A DNA stretch of 64,000 nt from Ignavibacteria bacterium. Lineage in GTDB: Bacteria > Bacteroidota > Ignavibacteria > Tepidaquicellales > Tepidaquicellaceae. A model generated the notes under the pieces. That model did no database searches, was not told where the DNA came from, and was given only the letters and a program-made list of their open reading frames with translations. The translations under genes were made by a program, and so were the position numbers. Numbering within the stretch: position 1 is the first letter of the stretch; the number at the start of each line of letters is the position of its first letter. Below are positions 1-9,030 of the stretch, piece by piece. The stretch is taken from positions 1-64,000 of the forward strand of contig JABAQZ010000001.1 in NCBI GenBank assembly GCA_019187405.1, in the 5' to 3' direction.

Positions 1-240
1 GACAGAGTCTGTGCTTAAATGCAGTTTAAGCATCAACAGATGCTGAAACAAGTTCAGCATGACAGGGTGTTGTTCAGCATGACAGGAGTATACTTGTTTC
101 GGGATCTGACAGAGTCTGTGCTTGAATACTGTTTAAGCATCAACAGATGCTGAAACAAGTTCAGCATGACAGGGTGTTGTTCAGCATGACAGGGTGTTGT
201 TCAGCATGACAGGAGTATACTTGTTTCGGGATCTGATAGA
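1..240. repeat. Tandem palindromic intergenic repeat, two long units plus a third start
   Basis: A unit beginning GACAGAGTCTGTGCTT starts at 1 and again at 108, and a third start (GATAGAGT) appears at about 235. The second unit is longer because a 20-bp piece (TGTTCAGCATGACAGGG...) is repeated once more inside it. Each unit contains the hairpin TGCTGAA-acaag-TTCAGCA. This resembles the CTGAAACAAGTTCAGxATGACA type of dispersed intergenic repeat known in many bacterial genomes. It lies just upstream of tRNA-Ser and has no coding potential that I can see. The array may continue to the left of the window. Confidence 0.75.
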
Positions 241-317
241 GTATATTTCGCAATATTACTCTGAATTTTTTTTGTGATGATATTAAAACTGTAAAAACTT
301 ATTTTACAATTAAATCC

Positions 318-404
318 GGAGAGGTGGCAGAGTGGTCGAATGCGGCGGTCTCGAAAACCGTTATAGGCGCAAGTCTATCGAGGGTTCGAATCCCTCCTTC
401 TCCG
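318..404 (+). tRNA. tRNA-Ser(CGA)
   Basis: The acceptor stem GGAGAGG (318-324) pairs with CTTCTCC (397-403), with one G-U pair, and G404 is the discriminator. The anticodon stem GCGGT/ACCGT encloses the loop CTCGAAA, so the anticodon is CGA at 352-354 and reads the serine codon UCG. A long variable arm and the T loop TTCGAAT confirm a class II tRNA. The 3' CCA is not encoded: CAA follows the discriminator. Confidence 0.95.
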
Positions 405-487
405 CAATAAGCCTTCTGTGTTAGGTTTCTTCTATAATAAAACGCTTAACTACCGCACAATTCAATTTCTCATTGTAATTTAAAAAT

Positions 488-3385
488 TCACACTGTTGAA
501 TTTATAAGTTCAACTACTTCATCAATTGACATTTTTTCTCCTTTAGTCCAGTATTTTTCATAATCTTCCGGAGATAAATTTTTTTTCAGTTCTGTTTTTA
601 CTTCCTCTATTCTGGCAACTTCCGGCGGTATCAAGTATGCATTTGTACTTAGCATCATTGAAATATAATTTGCCGAAAACAAACAGCCGTTCTCATAATC
701 GTCCAAGCCAATATATGCAACGGAAATACCCTGAATGGCTTTGCACAAAAAAAACTTCTCACCTACTTCATGACTTATGTTCATACTTTCTTTAAATAAT
801 TCCATTGCTTTTTTATATTCCTTTTTCTCATTTGCAATATTCCCGATAGTATTAAGCGGCGTCGCATATAATCTTTTGTCCCCGATCTCTTTCAGCATTT
901 CAAGACTTTTATAAAGCGATTCTTCTGACTTATCAAACTGATACAGCATGCTGTAAGTTGAACCGAGATTGCTGTATGAAAGCGCAATACCGTGTCTGTC
1001 GCCGAGTTCTATTCTGTGATTCAGACTTTCCTCCATAAATTTTAATGCAGATTCATAATCACCGCTGTAATATTCAAGAGCTCCAATATTTCCGATTATT
1101 TTTGCAAGTTGTACCTGATCGCCGATCTCTCGGTACAGCTCCATACCTTCTTCAAATATTTTTCTGGCTTCGTCAAGCTTTACTGCATTCATGTTACACA
1201 CTCCCAAAGTGCGGAGACTAACTGCAATCAATGATTTTTTTCCTGATTCTCTTGAAAGATTCAGACTCTCTACTGCATAATCGGTTGAAGTTTTGAAATC
1301 CTGTTCGAACAAAGTTATTACCGTCAGAGCTAATAAGGTATTAACTGTTCCTTCAATATTGTTTTCTTTTCTGAACAATGATAAGCATTCCTCAAGTAAA
1401 ATTTTTGAATCTTTATAATTTCCTAAAAATGTTAGAAAATATCCGATCCAATATTTTGCTTTTATTTTTAAAATTAAATCATCTTCCTTATAAACCTCGA
1501 GTGCATTCTTTAGATAATCATGTCCTTCAGAAAAATAACTTCGCAACTCAATGTATTTTCCAAGCTCAACGGCAAATTTTAATGCTGTTTCCGGATGGTG
1601 TGTAAGACTGAATTTCACTGCTTCTCTTATGTTATCATAATCCGAATCAATGCTTTTAATTCGTTTTCTCTGATTTTTTCCCAATAAATCACTTTCGGAG
1701 TTTTTTACAAATTCATAAAAATATTCACAGTGTCTTGTCTGCAAAATCTGTTTGTCCGGTGAGGCATCGAGCTTTTCTTCGGCGTATTTTCGTATTGTTT
1801 CCAGCATCCCGTATCGCAGTTCAGCGCTCGATTCGGAAATTTTGATTAGTGATTTGTCAATCAAGTTTGAAAGCAAGTCGAGAATTTCGTATTCATCCAA
1901 AGGATCAAAGGAACAAATCTTTTCGGCAGCTTCAAGTGTCCATCCTCCGTAAAATACGGCTATTCTTTGAAGCATAATTTTTTCATTATCTGAAAGAAGA
2001 TCATAACTCCAGTCTATTAGAGCTTTTAATGTTTGCTGTCTTGGAAGCGAAGTTCTTTTTCCTCCTGTAAGAAGCTTGAATCGGTCGTTTAATCTTTCTA
2101 CTATTGTTTCGACTTTCATCACTTTTATTCTTGCTGCGGCAAGTTCAATCGCAAGAGGAATTCCTTCAAGTTCATGACAAAGCTGCATTACGGCTTTTGC
2201 ATTATCATCGTTGACTCTGAAATCGGGATCAACTGCCAATGCTCGGTCGATGAACAATTGAACTGATTCATATTTCGAAAACTTTTCTAAAGTCAACTTT
2301 TCATTTTTATCAGGTAACGACAGTGAAGTTACATGCAGAATTTTTTCACCTGAAATATGCAAGGGTTCTCTGCTGCTTGTTAGAATTTTGAGTTTTGAAC
2401 AAGTTCGCAGAAGCTCTTCGGAAAATCTTGCACACTCTTCTATCAGATGTTCACAATTATCCAGAATCAGAAGCAGTTCTTTTTCCCGCAAATAATTTTT
2501 TAATAATTCCTTACTTTCTTTTTTCCCATCCGAACTAAGTTTAAATACTGATGCAACTTCCGTAACAATATGCTGCGGATCAGAAATCGACGCCAGCTCT
2601 GCTAGCCAGACGCCGTTTTCAAATCTGTCAATCAAATCAGCGCCTGCCTGAACGGAAAGCCTCGATTTGCCCGTTCCTCCGGGACCTAGAAGAGTAAGTA
2701 GCGAACATTCCGACAAATTGGTTTTGATTTCCTCTTTTTCTTTCTCCCTGCCAATGAAATTATTGAGTTGTATGGGAAGGTTATTTGGTCTGGCATCGAG
2801 TGTTTTCAGCGGAGGAAAGTTTTTTTGCATTCCTTCGGTTACAATCTGATAAAGTTTAACCGGCTGAATCAAATCTTTTAATTTTCTTTCGCCTAAATCC
2901 AGAAAAGTGATTTTCCTTTCGTCACTATTCTTGCTGTTAAATTTCTGAAATGAATTTTCATTAAGCGCTGCATCATATACCTGCTCTGTGATAATTATCT
3001 GCCCGCCATAAGCAGCCGACATTACTCTTGCGGTTCTTGCCAAAGTTATATATCCTGAATACTTTCCGTTTATTAATTCCACTTTTCCGGAATGCATTCC
3101 GATTCTAACTTTAATTTCAGCTTGATTCCATTTTTGATCTGCCAGCTCTCTTTGAATCTGTACAGCTGCATTAATAGCATTTCCGGGTTTGTCAAAAGCG
3201 CTGCAAAAGGCATCTCCAACCATTTCAAACACATATCCTTCGTTGGTCTCGATTGCATTGTTCAAAATTGCATTGTGAATATCGAGCGATGCATGAAGCT
3301 CTTCCGGGAAATCCTGAGATAATTTTGTACTGCCTTCAATATCCGTAAACAAAAAAGTTACTATTCCTGTTGGTAAAGTCTGCAT
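488..3385 (-). CDS. Class III nucleotide cyclase fused to an NTPase and TPR domain (signalling protein)
   Basis: A 965-residue cytoplasmic protein with three parts. Residues 5-185 form a class III nucleotidyl cyclase domain, with metal-binding Asp15 in FTDIEGST and Asp58 in VGDAF. Residues 205-560 form a STAND/AfsR-like NTPase, with Walker A GPGGTGKS at 234-241, Walker B LLLILDN at 304-310 and the sensor-like TSSREP. The rest is a TPR array. This cyclase-ATPase-TPR architecture is widespread in bacteria and is generally thought to couple protein or ligand sensing to cyclic nucleotide production or transcription control. The residue before MVGD is Glu54, as in guanylyl cyclases, where adenylyl cyclases usually have Lys, so the substrate is uncertain. 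The canonical Asn of the VNxAAR motif also seems to be missing, so activity is not assured. It stands alone, with no HTH domain seen. Confidence 0.85.
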   Translation of the reverse strand: MQTLPTGIVTFLFTDIEGSTKLSQDFPEELHASLDIHNAILNNAIETNEGYVFEMVGDAFCSAFDKPGNAINAAVQIQRELADQKWNQAEIKVRIGMHSGKVELINGKYSGYITLARTARVMSAAYGGQIIITEQVYDAALNENSFQKFNSKNSDERKITFLDLGERKLKDLIQPVKLYQIVTEGMQKNFPPLKTLDARPNNLPIQLNNFIGREKEKEEIKTNLSECSLLTLLGPGGTGKSRLSVQAGADLIDRFENGVWLAELASISDPQHIVTEVASVFKLSSDGKKESKELLKNYLREKELLLILDNCEHLIEECARFSEELLRTCSKLKILTSSREPLHISGEKILHVTSLSLPDKNEKLTLEKFSKYESVQLFIDRALAVDPDFRVNDDNAKAVMQLCHELEGIPLAIELAAARIKVMKVETIVERLNDRFKLLTGGKRTSLPRQQTLKALIDWSYDLLSDNEKIMLQRIAVFYGGWTLEAAEKICSFDPLDEYEILDLLSNLIDKSLIKISESSAELRYGMLETIRKYAEEKLDASPDKQILQTRHCEYFYEFVKNSESDLLGKNQRKRIKSIDSDYDNIREAVKFSLTHHPETALKFAVELGKYIELRSYFSEGHDYLKNALEVYKEDDLILKIKAKYWIGYFLTFLGNYKDSKILLEECLSLFRKENNIEGTVNTLLALTVITLFEQDFKTSTDYAVESLNLSRESGKKSLIAVSLRTLGVCNMNAVKLDEARKIFEEGMELYREIGDQVQLAKIIGNIGALEYYSGDYESALKFMEESLNHRIELGDRHGIALSYSNLGSTYSMLYQFDKSEESLYKSLEMLKEIGDKRLYATPLNTIGNIANEKKEYKKAMELFKESMNISHEVGEKFFLCKAIQGISVAYIGLDDYENGCLFSANYISMMLSTNAYLIPPEVARIEEVKTELKKNLSPEDYEKYWTKGEKMSIDEVVELINSTV

Positions 3386-3538
3386 ATCTGAATTTGTATA
3401 AATATAATTTATTTCTTTGAGAATAATATTACAAAAATCAATTTTAAAATTAAATTATTTTATATTAAAATTTAATTGATGATAGTGTACTGAACAAATA
3501 AAAACGTTGTTAATTTAGGAGATGTTTTAAAGTATAAA

Positions 3539-3721
3539 TTGATTTTTTACTCTTTGAAACTGCGCTATCGAGTCCAAGAAACTCTCGGCGATAAAATGTG
3601 TAATCCGGAAATCCAGACAAATAAAAAAGTTTTATTTGTATCCGATTGCTGCGATGTGGAACTCAGCGGGATAATGAAATTTAAACTTATGCGGGACGAT
3701 TTTAACTATCTCCTTTTATAA
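3539..3721 (+). CDS. Possible small protein, 60 aa, unrecognised
   Basis: A TTG-started reading frame in the 378-bp gap between two minus-strand genes. The codons look less AT-rich than the surrounding spacer, which hints at real coding. An AGGAG-like stretch lies about 17 bases upstream, which is farther than usual. The product contains three cysteines, including a Cys-Cys pair, and no signal peptide or membrane helix. I recognise no family. It may be a chance frame or the remnant of a longer gene. Nothing else is visible in this gap. Confidence 0.25.
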   Translation: MIFYSLKLRYRVQETLGDKMCNPEIQTNKKVLFVSDCCDVELSGIMKFKLMRDDFNYLLL

Positions 3722-3763
3722 AAATTAAATTAATGGACTGCGAAATATTCAGTTTGAATAAAT

Positions 3764-4510
3764 TTAGTCAATTGAGAAGCTCATGTTTACTACAACAGTC
3801 ATTGTTTTATCGATGGATGAAACGTCATTCATACCGTAATCGGAAATTTCAGTTGAATTTTTTGGTGTAATCTGTATGACTCCCATTTTGGAAGATCGAA
3901 CTTCGCCAATGGAATTTCCTGTACTTTTTGCAATCTGATCTGCTCGTTGCTTTGCATCCTGTGCGGCAAGTCCTACAAGTTCGATTTTCAGATCACCTGT
4001 TTTTGTATAAAGAAATTCAGGCGGGAAAGAATTTATTTCAATTCCTTCGTTAATTAGCTCGGTGGCTTCTCTCGACAGCTTGTCTATTTTATCAACATCG
4101 TTTGATTCTATCGATACGTTTTGCGAAAGCCTGTATCCAGTTATTTCGTTTGTCAGATTACCCTGAGCATTAGTTACATACTGGGTTTGTGTATTAATCG
4201 AAGATAAAGATATTTTATCCTGCGGGAATCCTTTTGAAATCAGATATGCTGTTACGGTTTTATTATTCTCCTGTAGTTTTGAATATGCTTCTTTAAGTGA
4301 GGAGGATTCTGCCGAAAACATGCCGCTCCACTTTGCAAAATCTGATTTGATGTCTCTGGAAACCGAACCCGTAACTGTAATCGTAACATTGCTTCTTGAA
4401 ACATATCTCCATGTGGATGAAAGAAGCAACGCAGCTATAATCAGACCTCCGGCAAGTATTACTGCGGCAACTGTATAATTTTTTTTATTAATATTCGTAA
4501 CGTTGTTCAT
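3764..4510 (-). CDS. SIMPL domain (DUF541) envelope protein
   Basis: A 248-residue protein with a short cytoplasmic N-terminus, one membrane segment at about residues 13-32 (VAAVILAGGLIIAALLL), and an extracytoplasmic SIMPL/DUF541 domain. The hallmark opening VTGSVSRDIKSDFAKW and the repeated beta-alpha pattern that follows fit this family, whose members are periplasmic or surface proteins of poorly defined role (the eukaryotic namesake is an IRAK-interacting protein). The membrane segment looks like an uncleaved anchor because no clear signal peptidase site follows it. It appears to be a single-gene unit, divergent from the DUF1232 gene. The 238-bp spacer upstream is AT-rich, with no motif I could assign. 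Confidence 0.8.
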   Translation of the reverse strand: MNNVTNINKKNYTVAAVILAGGLIIAALLLSSTWRYVSRSNVTITVTGSVSRDIKSDFAKWSGMFSAESSSLKEAYSKLQENNKTVTAYLISKGFPQDKISLSSINTQTQYVTNAQGNLTNEITGYRLSQNVSIESNDVDKIDKLSREATELINEGIEINSFPPEFLYTKTGDLKIELVGLAAQDAKQRADQIAKSTGNSIGEVRSSKMGVIQITPKNSTEISDYGMNDVSSIDKTMTVVVNMSFSID

Positions 4511-4748
4511 GTATTTTTTTTTAATTTATAACTTTAATCATGAAATTTCAATAATGTATTGTGTCGATTCATTATGAAAAAAATTAATTTCATATATCGG
4601 AATTTTTAATAAAATAAATATGAGCATTTTCACATTATTGCAGGTTTTTAAACAGATTGTGTAATTATATGCCTGATTTTCATAAGTGTGCTATACCTGT
4701 AAAGTATTGAATTACTTTTTTTTTAAGCATATATTGTAAAAAAATTTT

Positions 4749-5165
4749 ATGAGCAAAAATAAGATTTCTGAAGAGTTTATTTTAGATGAAATAAAAACTG
4801 CTTCGGAAGATATCGGTAATGATCAAATTGAAGAAATAATTTCTGATGAAGATATCATTGCAGAAAAGTCCAGAAGGTTAGACACCGGAAAATTTAAAAA
4901 ATTTATAAATAAAGTCAGGCTTTCTTTCAGTCTGATAAAAGATTACAAAAGCAGAGTCTATACCGACATACCTTGGAGGACAATAGCAATGACAGCAGTT
5001 TCATTACTTTATTTTGTCAATCCATTTGACATGATGCCTGACCTGCTTCCGGTTCTTGGATTTGCAGATGATGCGATTCTGTTTGCATCATTATTTAAAT
5101 CCATTCAGGCTGATCTTGAAAAATACTGTCAATGGAAAGGTCTTAATCCGGAAGAATATTTTTAA
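4749..5165 (+). CDS. YkvA-like DUF1232 membrane protein
   Basis: A 138-residue protein with an acidic N-terminal region (about 1-55) followed by the DUF1232 core. The core shows the diagnostic VNPFDMMPDLLPVLGFADDA stretch: a hydrophobic segment, the proline/aspartate turn, and a second helix. DUF1232 proteins (YkvA and plant relatives) are small membrane-associated proteins of unknown function. The gene heads a plus-strand run, and the next gene starts about 30 bases after its stop, so the two are probably co-transcribed. The ATG at 4749 is the only sensible start. Confidence 0.8.
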   Translation: MSKNKISEEFILDEIKTASEDIGNDQIEEIISDEDIIAEKSRRLDTGKFKKFINKVRLSFSLIKDYKSRVYTDIPWRTIAMTAVSLLYFVNPFDMMPDLLPVLGFADDAILFASLFKSIQADLEKYCQWKGLNPEEYF

Positions 5166-5195
5166 ATCAAAAAATTAGAAAGCAGAAGTAAATAT

Positions 5196-5993
5196 TTGCA
5201 GGAAAAAATAAAAGTTCTTTTTATAGGCGATATAATCGGCGATGCCGGTTACAACCTGACAAAAACTCTTCTACCGAGTTTCATTACCCAGTATAAAACG
5301 GATTTTATCATAGCTAACGGCGAGAACATCACCGATGGAAAAGGTATTCTCGAAAAGGACGGAAAAAAACTTCTTGATCTTAATATAAACGTTCTCTCAG
5401 GTGGAAATCATACTATGGATAAAATTCAGGCACATAAATATCTGAATGATACTTTCAACGTTCTCCGACCTCTGAATTATCCCAAAGGTGCATACGGTCA
5501 CGGATTTGGAGTTTATGAAATTCCCGGTACTAAATTTAAAATTGCGGTAATTAATCTTCAGGGAAGAGTATTCATGAAGTATATTGACTGTCCATTCAGA
5601 GCATTTGACTGGGCTTATGAAAAAATCAAATTTGAAACAAACATTGTATTTGTCGATTTTCATGCCGAAGCAACGGCAGAGAAAATTGCATTCGGATGGT
5701 ATGTAAACGGAAGGGCTTCGGTTGTTGTGGGAACACACACACACGTTCCCACAGCCGATCACAGAATTTTACCAAACGGAACGGCATATATTACAGATGT
5801 TGGCATGACAGGTCCTTATGATTCAGTCATCGGAATGAAAAAAGAAGGTTCGATAAAGAGATTTCTTTATTCTACTCCTCAAAAATATGAAGTTGGAGAA
5901 GAAGATCTCAGATTTTCAGCGGTGCTTTGTGAAATCGATCCCGAAACAGGGAAAGCAGTAACCATAAAAAAAATTTTTTATCCGGAATTTTAG
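5196..5993 (+). CDS. YmdB-family metallophosphoesterase (TIGR00282)
   Basis: A 265-residue protein matching the YmdB family of calcineurin-like phosphoesterases. Visible metal-site motifs are GDIIGDAG near the N-terminus, NGEN, GGNHTMDK and GTHTHVPTAD. In Bacillus, YmdB hydrolyses 2',3'-cyclic nucleotides and affects biofilm and sporulation choices; the cellular role here is unknown. The start is TTG, placing the first strand KVLFIGD six residues in. No ATG lies upstream in frame close by. It is cytoplasmic and followed 18 bases later by an O-methyltransferase gene on the same strand. Confidence 0.88.
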   Translation: MQEKIKVLFIGDIIGDAGYNLTKTLLPSFITQYKTDFIIANGENITDGKGILEKDGKKLLDLNINVLSGGNHTMDKIQAHKYLNDTFNVLRPLNYPKGAYGHGFGVYEIPGTKFKIAVINLQGRVFMKYIDCPFRAFDWAYEKIKFETNIVFVDFHAEATAEKIAFGWYVNGRASVVVGTHTHVPTADHRILPNGTAYITDVGMTGPYDSVIGMKKEGSIKRFLYSTPQKYEVGEEDLRFSAVLCEIDPETGKAVTIKKIFYPEF

Positions 5994-6011
5994 TCTTCCA
6001 TACTTACCGAA

Positions 6012-6671
6012 ATGAAAAAAATGAAATCGCCTCCGCTTAGCGAAGAGGTTTATAATTACATACTGGATCATTATGTTCCTGATAGTGTCTTGCTGAATGA
6101 ACTGTTGAAAGAAACAGAAACTCTTAACATTCCACTTATTCAAATCTCACCTGAACAGGGAAAATTTTTGTATCTGATTTGTAAAATGATCAAAGCAAAG
6201 AATGCATTGGAAATCGGGACTCTGACAGGATACAGCGGCATACATATTGCATCGGGACTAACGGAAGGAGGAAAGCTGATTACAGTCGAGAAAATAAAAG
6301 ATCATGGTGAAATTGCCAAAAAGTATTTTGCAAAATCGGGATTATCCGGTAAGACTGAAGTTGTAATTTCACCCGCGCTTGAATACATGAAAAAGCTGAC
6401 TTCAGAAAATAAAAATTTCGATTTCATATTTATCGACGCCGATAAAACATCATATCCCGATTACTTTAATGAAGCTCTGAATCTTTCACATTCGGGGACG
6501 GTAATAACTTTTGACAATATGTTAAAAGACGGCAGAGTTGTGCTTGACCCGGGAGATGACGCCGACCTTAAAGCTGTTCAACTGACAAATAAAATTATTT
6601 CACAAAACCAAGCAGTGGAATCTTTGCTGATACCTGTCGGTGACGGTATAACATTGTGTGTTGTAAAATGA
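6012..6671 (+). CDS. SAM-dependent O-methyltransferase, family 3 (COMT-like)
   Basis: A 219-residue cytoplasmic methyltransferase. The SAM-binding motif is ALEIGTLTGYSGIHIASGL, followed by the acidic strand end TVEK. The DFIFIDADKTSYPDYF segment carries the metal-binding aspartate of catechol O-methyltransferase-type enzymes, and TFDNML supplies the next metal ligands (Asp-Asn). Family members methylate hydroxyl groups of small aromatic compounds or, in some bacteria, tRNA (TrmR), so the substrate cannot be assigned from the sequence. It follows the phosphoesterase gene closely. A rho-independent terminator sits about 180 bases past its stop. Confidence 0.85.
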   Translation: MKKMKSPPLSEEVYNYILDHYVPDSVLLNELLKETETLNIPLIQISPEQGKFLYLICKMIKAKNALEIGTLTGYSGIHIASGLTEGGKLITVEKIKDHGEIAKKYFAKSGLSGKTEVVISPALEYMKKLTSENKNFDFIFIDADKTSYPDYFNEALNLSHSGTVITFDNMLKDGRVVLDPGDDADLKAVQLTNKIISQNQAVESLLIPVGDGITLCVVK

Positions 6672-6853
6672 ATTTTTGATTTTTTTTAGATCTAAATTCT
6701 CTTCTTATAAAATCAAATTAAACGGATTTTGAAACCTACGCAATTTTTTGAAATTAGCGGGTGAGGTGAAGTAAATTAAATTTGTAAAAGATTGATTTCG
6801 TGCAGTAATTGAACTTTCTTAAACTTTATGCCACCCCGACTACAGAAGTCTTA

Positions 6854-6902
6854 GACTTCTGAAGTCCGTAGAGTTTAAAACCTACGGAAGTCTCTTTTTT
6901 TT
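6854..6902 (+). terminator. Rho-independent terminator after the 4.7-6.7 kb operon
   Basis: CCGTAG (6866-6871) pairs with CTACGG (6882-6887), and the stem is extended by GACTT/AAGTC around a 7-nt bulge. A run of eight T follows at 6895-6902. A second small hairpin, AGAAGTC-tta-GACTTCT (6844-6860), overlaps its 5' arm and could form instead. The rest of the 405-bp gap between 6672 and 7077 is AT-rich and holds nothing else I can identify. Confidence 0.75.
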
Positions 6903-7077
6903 CCATAATCTTATCTTCCTATATTTAAAATTCCTGAAAGTAAGCTCTCTTTGTTTTTATCACTCTATATATATGTAATTTAATATCTCTGAATGTAAGA
7001 TTAGTTTATTTATAAAGTTAATATTGTTATCTTTGAAAGGTGTTTTATGATTGTGATTGTCTGCAGGAAAGGAATTT

Positions 7078-7608
7078 ATGAACAGGTTTTTAAATTGTGT
7101 TTCTTTTACAAAAAAGGAAATCAGAGTTATTATTTTTCTTGTTTCAGTATTTATTGCCGGATTTATAATTAAGAATTTCAATTTTTTACTGAATGGATTT
7201 AATAAAGGTGTTTACGATTATTCCGCATCAGATAATAAATTCTTAAAGCTCTCAGATGAAACAGGAAAAGTTCGTGTTTATAATGCAAGCGACTCCGGAA
7301 ACTTTGACCGCTCTTCTGCAAGAAAATTTGTGTTTGATTTGCTTTCAGCTGAAGATTCTGTAAGGAAAACTGCTGAATCACTTAAAGTTTCGGTTACAAA
7401 TATCATTGATTACGAAAAGATTAATCTGAACACTGCTTCAAAAGATGAGCTTACTGAACTTCCCGGTGTTGGTGAATCTACTGCGGAAAAAATATTGATA
7501 TACAGGAATGAGAAAAACGGATTCAAAAAAACTGAAGAGCTGCTCAACATTAAAGGTATTGGAAGAAAAAAATATGAAAAGCTGAAAGGTTTTATTAAAA
7601 TCGAATAA
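7078..7608 (+). CDS. ComEA-like helix-hairpin-helix protein, membrane anchored
   Basis: A 176-residue protein with one N-terminal membrane segment (VIIFLVSVFIAGFII), a linker, and a C-terminal pair of helix-hairpin-helix motifs: INLNTASKDELTELPGVG and LLNIKGIGRKKYEKL. This is the ComEA DNA-binding layout, in which the anchored protein binds double-stranded DNA outside the membrane during natural transformation. I chose the ATG at 7078 because AGGAAAGGA lies just upstream; a TTG at 7057 is possible but lacks such a site. It is followed after three bases by a PilM-like gene, which fits a role with a pilus. No comEC or other competence gene is in the window. Confidence 0.8.
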   Translation: MNRFLNCVSFTKKEIRVIIFLVSVFIAGFIIKNFNFLLNGFNKGVYDYSASDNKFLKLSDETGKVRVYNASDSGNFDRSSARKFVFDLLSAEDSVRKTAESLKVSVTNIIDYEKINLNTASKDELTELPGVGESTAEKILIYRNEKNGFKKTEELLNIKGIGRKKYEKLKGFIKIE

Positions 7609-7611
7609 CAT

Positions 7612-8493
7612 TTGGAAACTACCGTAATCGGATTCTCGGATAATATTTTAAGGTTTCTTAAAATAAATTCTTCACGGACTGTTACAGCTTCCGGCGAGAC
7701 AGATATTGGTTTCAGTATTAATGACGTTTCCTACTTCAAAAAAAATAAAGATGATCTGCTTAATGTGTTTCATATTAAAGTCGGAGAATTATTGAAAGAC
7801 AGCGAATTCAAAGATTTAAATACAGGCGTAATTATCGAATCTTCACAGACTTTTCTCATTACAATACCTGTTGATTTTACTGACAATGAAAACAGCATCA
7901 ATTCACATCTGCTTTGGGAATTATCAAACTACTTTCCTGATACTTATAAAAATTACAGCGTTAGATTTTTAAAACTTAGAAAATTTATTACCGGTGAAAA
8001 TTTATACGATGTTCTTATGATTGCAATTGACAAAAACAAATTGAATTTCATTAAATCTTTATGTAACGGGACAGGCATCAAAATCAAAAATATTGAAATT
8101 GACCAGTTTGCTTCGGAAAAATGTATCAGCGATAATTGTAAAATTAAAGGAACGAAGATTCTTTTGGCAGGATTCAAAAAACACAGAATAGATTTCAGCA
8201 TCACTGAGGGAAACAAAATAATTTATTATAATTACGGAAGAACCGTAAGACAAAATTATCTTAATGTCTCTGCCAAATTGCTAAACTCTTTGAAAACATC
8301 TGCGAGCGCTGTTTCTCCGGATAAGATTTTTATTTACGGTGATAGTATCTCCGAAGAACTGAACTCTTTGCTTTTTAATGAATTCGGAAAACAAAATGTA
8401 AATGTGTTGTCTCCTTTTGACAATCAAAAAGAAATTTTAAATTCGAGTGCTTTTGCGCCTCTCTTCGGTCTGGCTCTGAAGAATCTGACTTAA
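7612..8493 (+). CDS. PilM-like actin-fold protein (tentative)
   Basis: A 293-residue cytoplasmic protein without signal peptide. The order of motifs suggests an actin/PilM fold: an N-terminal strand with VIGFSDNILRFLKI, a middle segment VIIESSQTFLITIPVDF, KILLAGFKKHRIDFSITEGN resembling a phosphate-2 strand-turn, IFIYGDS, and a C-terminal FAPLFGLALKNL like the closing segment of PilM. PilM organises the type IV pilus alignment complex at the inner membrane. The gene lies between the ComEA-like gene and rsmD with almost no spacing, and starts at TTG. The assignment is weak: sequence similarity to PilM is low and no pilN, pilO or pilQ follows. Confidence 0.4.
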   Translation: METTVIGFSDNILRFLKINSSRTVTASGETDIGFSINDVSYFKKNKDDLLNVFHIKVGELLKDSEFKDLNTGVIIESSQTFLITIPVDFTDNENSINSHLLWELSNYFPDTYKNYSVRFLKLRKFITGENLYDVLMIAIDKNKLNFIKSLCNGTGIKIKNIEIDQFASEKCISDNCKIKGTKILLAGFKKHRIDFSITEGNKIIYYNYGRTVRQNYLNVSAKLLNSLKTSASAVSPDKIFIYGDSISEELNSLLFNEFGKQNVNVLSPFDNQKEILNSSAFAPLFGLALKNLT

Positions 8494-8496
8494 TCC

Positions 8497-9030
8497 ATGA
8501 GAATTATATCCGGAAAATATAAAAGCAGGAAACTGTTTACTCCGGCAGATGACAATATCAGACCGACAAGCGACAGAGCAAAAGAGACTTTGTTTAACAT
8601 ACTTGAAAACAGATTTAGTTTCCGGGACGCTGTCTGTCTTGATGCCTTTTGCGGAACCGGAAACCTTGGACTCGAATGTATTTCCAGAGGCGCTATGCAA
8701 TGCTGTTTTGTAGATACGGATATCCGACTTGTGAAAAAAAATGTTGAAATGTTGAACGCATCAGACAAATGCAGGGTGATAAGATCTGAAGCTTTGAATT
8801 TTCTTATAGAAAGCAGTGACATAGTCTTTGACTACATTTTTTGTGATCCTCCATACAGCTATAACATGTATGATGAACTGACTGCTGCCGTGTTTTCAAT
8901 GAAAACGATTTTTATCCTTGAGCATTCAGGTAAAACTCCTTTAAACAAAAAGTACACAGATTATTTATTAATTCATAAAAAAATAGGAACGGTAAATTTC
9001 AGTATTTATGATTTCCGAATATTAAAATGA
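8497..9030 (+). CDS. rsmD: 16S rRNA (guanine-966-N2)-methyltransferase RsmD
   Basis: A 177-residue enzyme that methylates G966 of 16S rRNA in the small subunit. It opens with the characteristic MRIISGKYKSRKL, then the RPTSDRAKETLFNIL segment, the SAM-binding LDAFCGTGNLGLECISRGA, and the catalytic DPPY in FDYIFCDPPYSYN. Length matches the family (about 180 residues). Its stop overlaps the coaD start by four bases (ATGA), an arrangement common for rsmD-coaD in many bacteria and consistent with translational coupling. Confidence 0.95.
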   Translation: MRIISGKYKSRKLFTPADDNIRPTSDRAKETLFNILENRFSFRDAVCLDAFCGTGNLGLECISRGAMQCCFVDTDIRLVKKNVEMLNASDKCRVIRSEALNFLIESSDIVFDYIFCDPPYSYNMYDELTAAVFSMKTIFILEHSGKTPLNKKYTDYLLIHKKIGTVNFSIYDFRILK

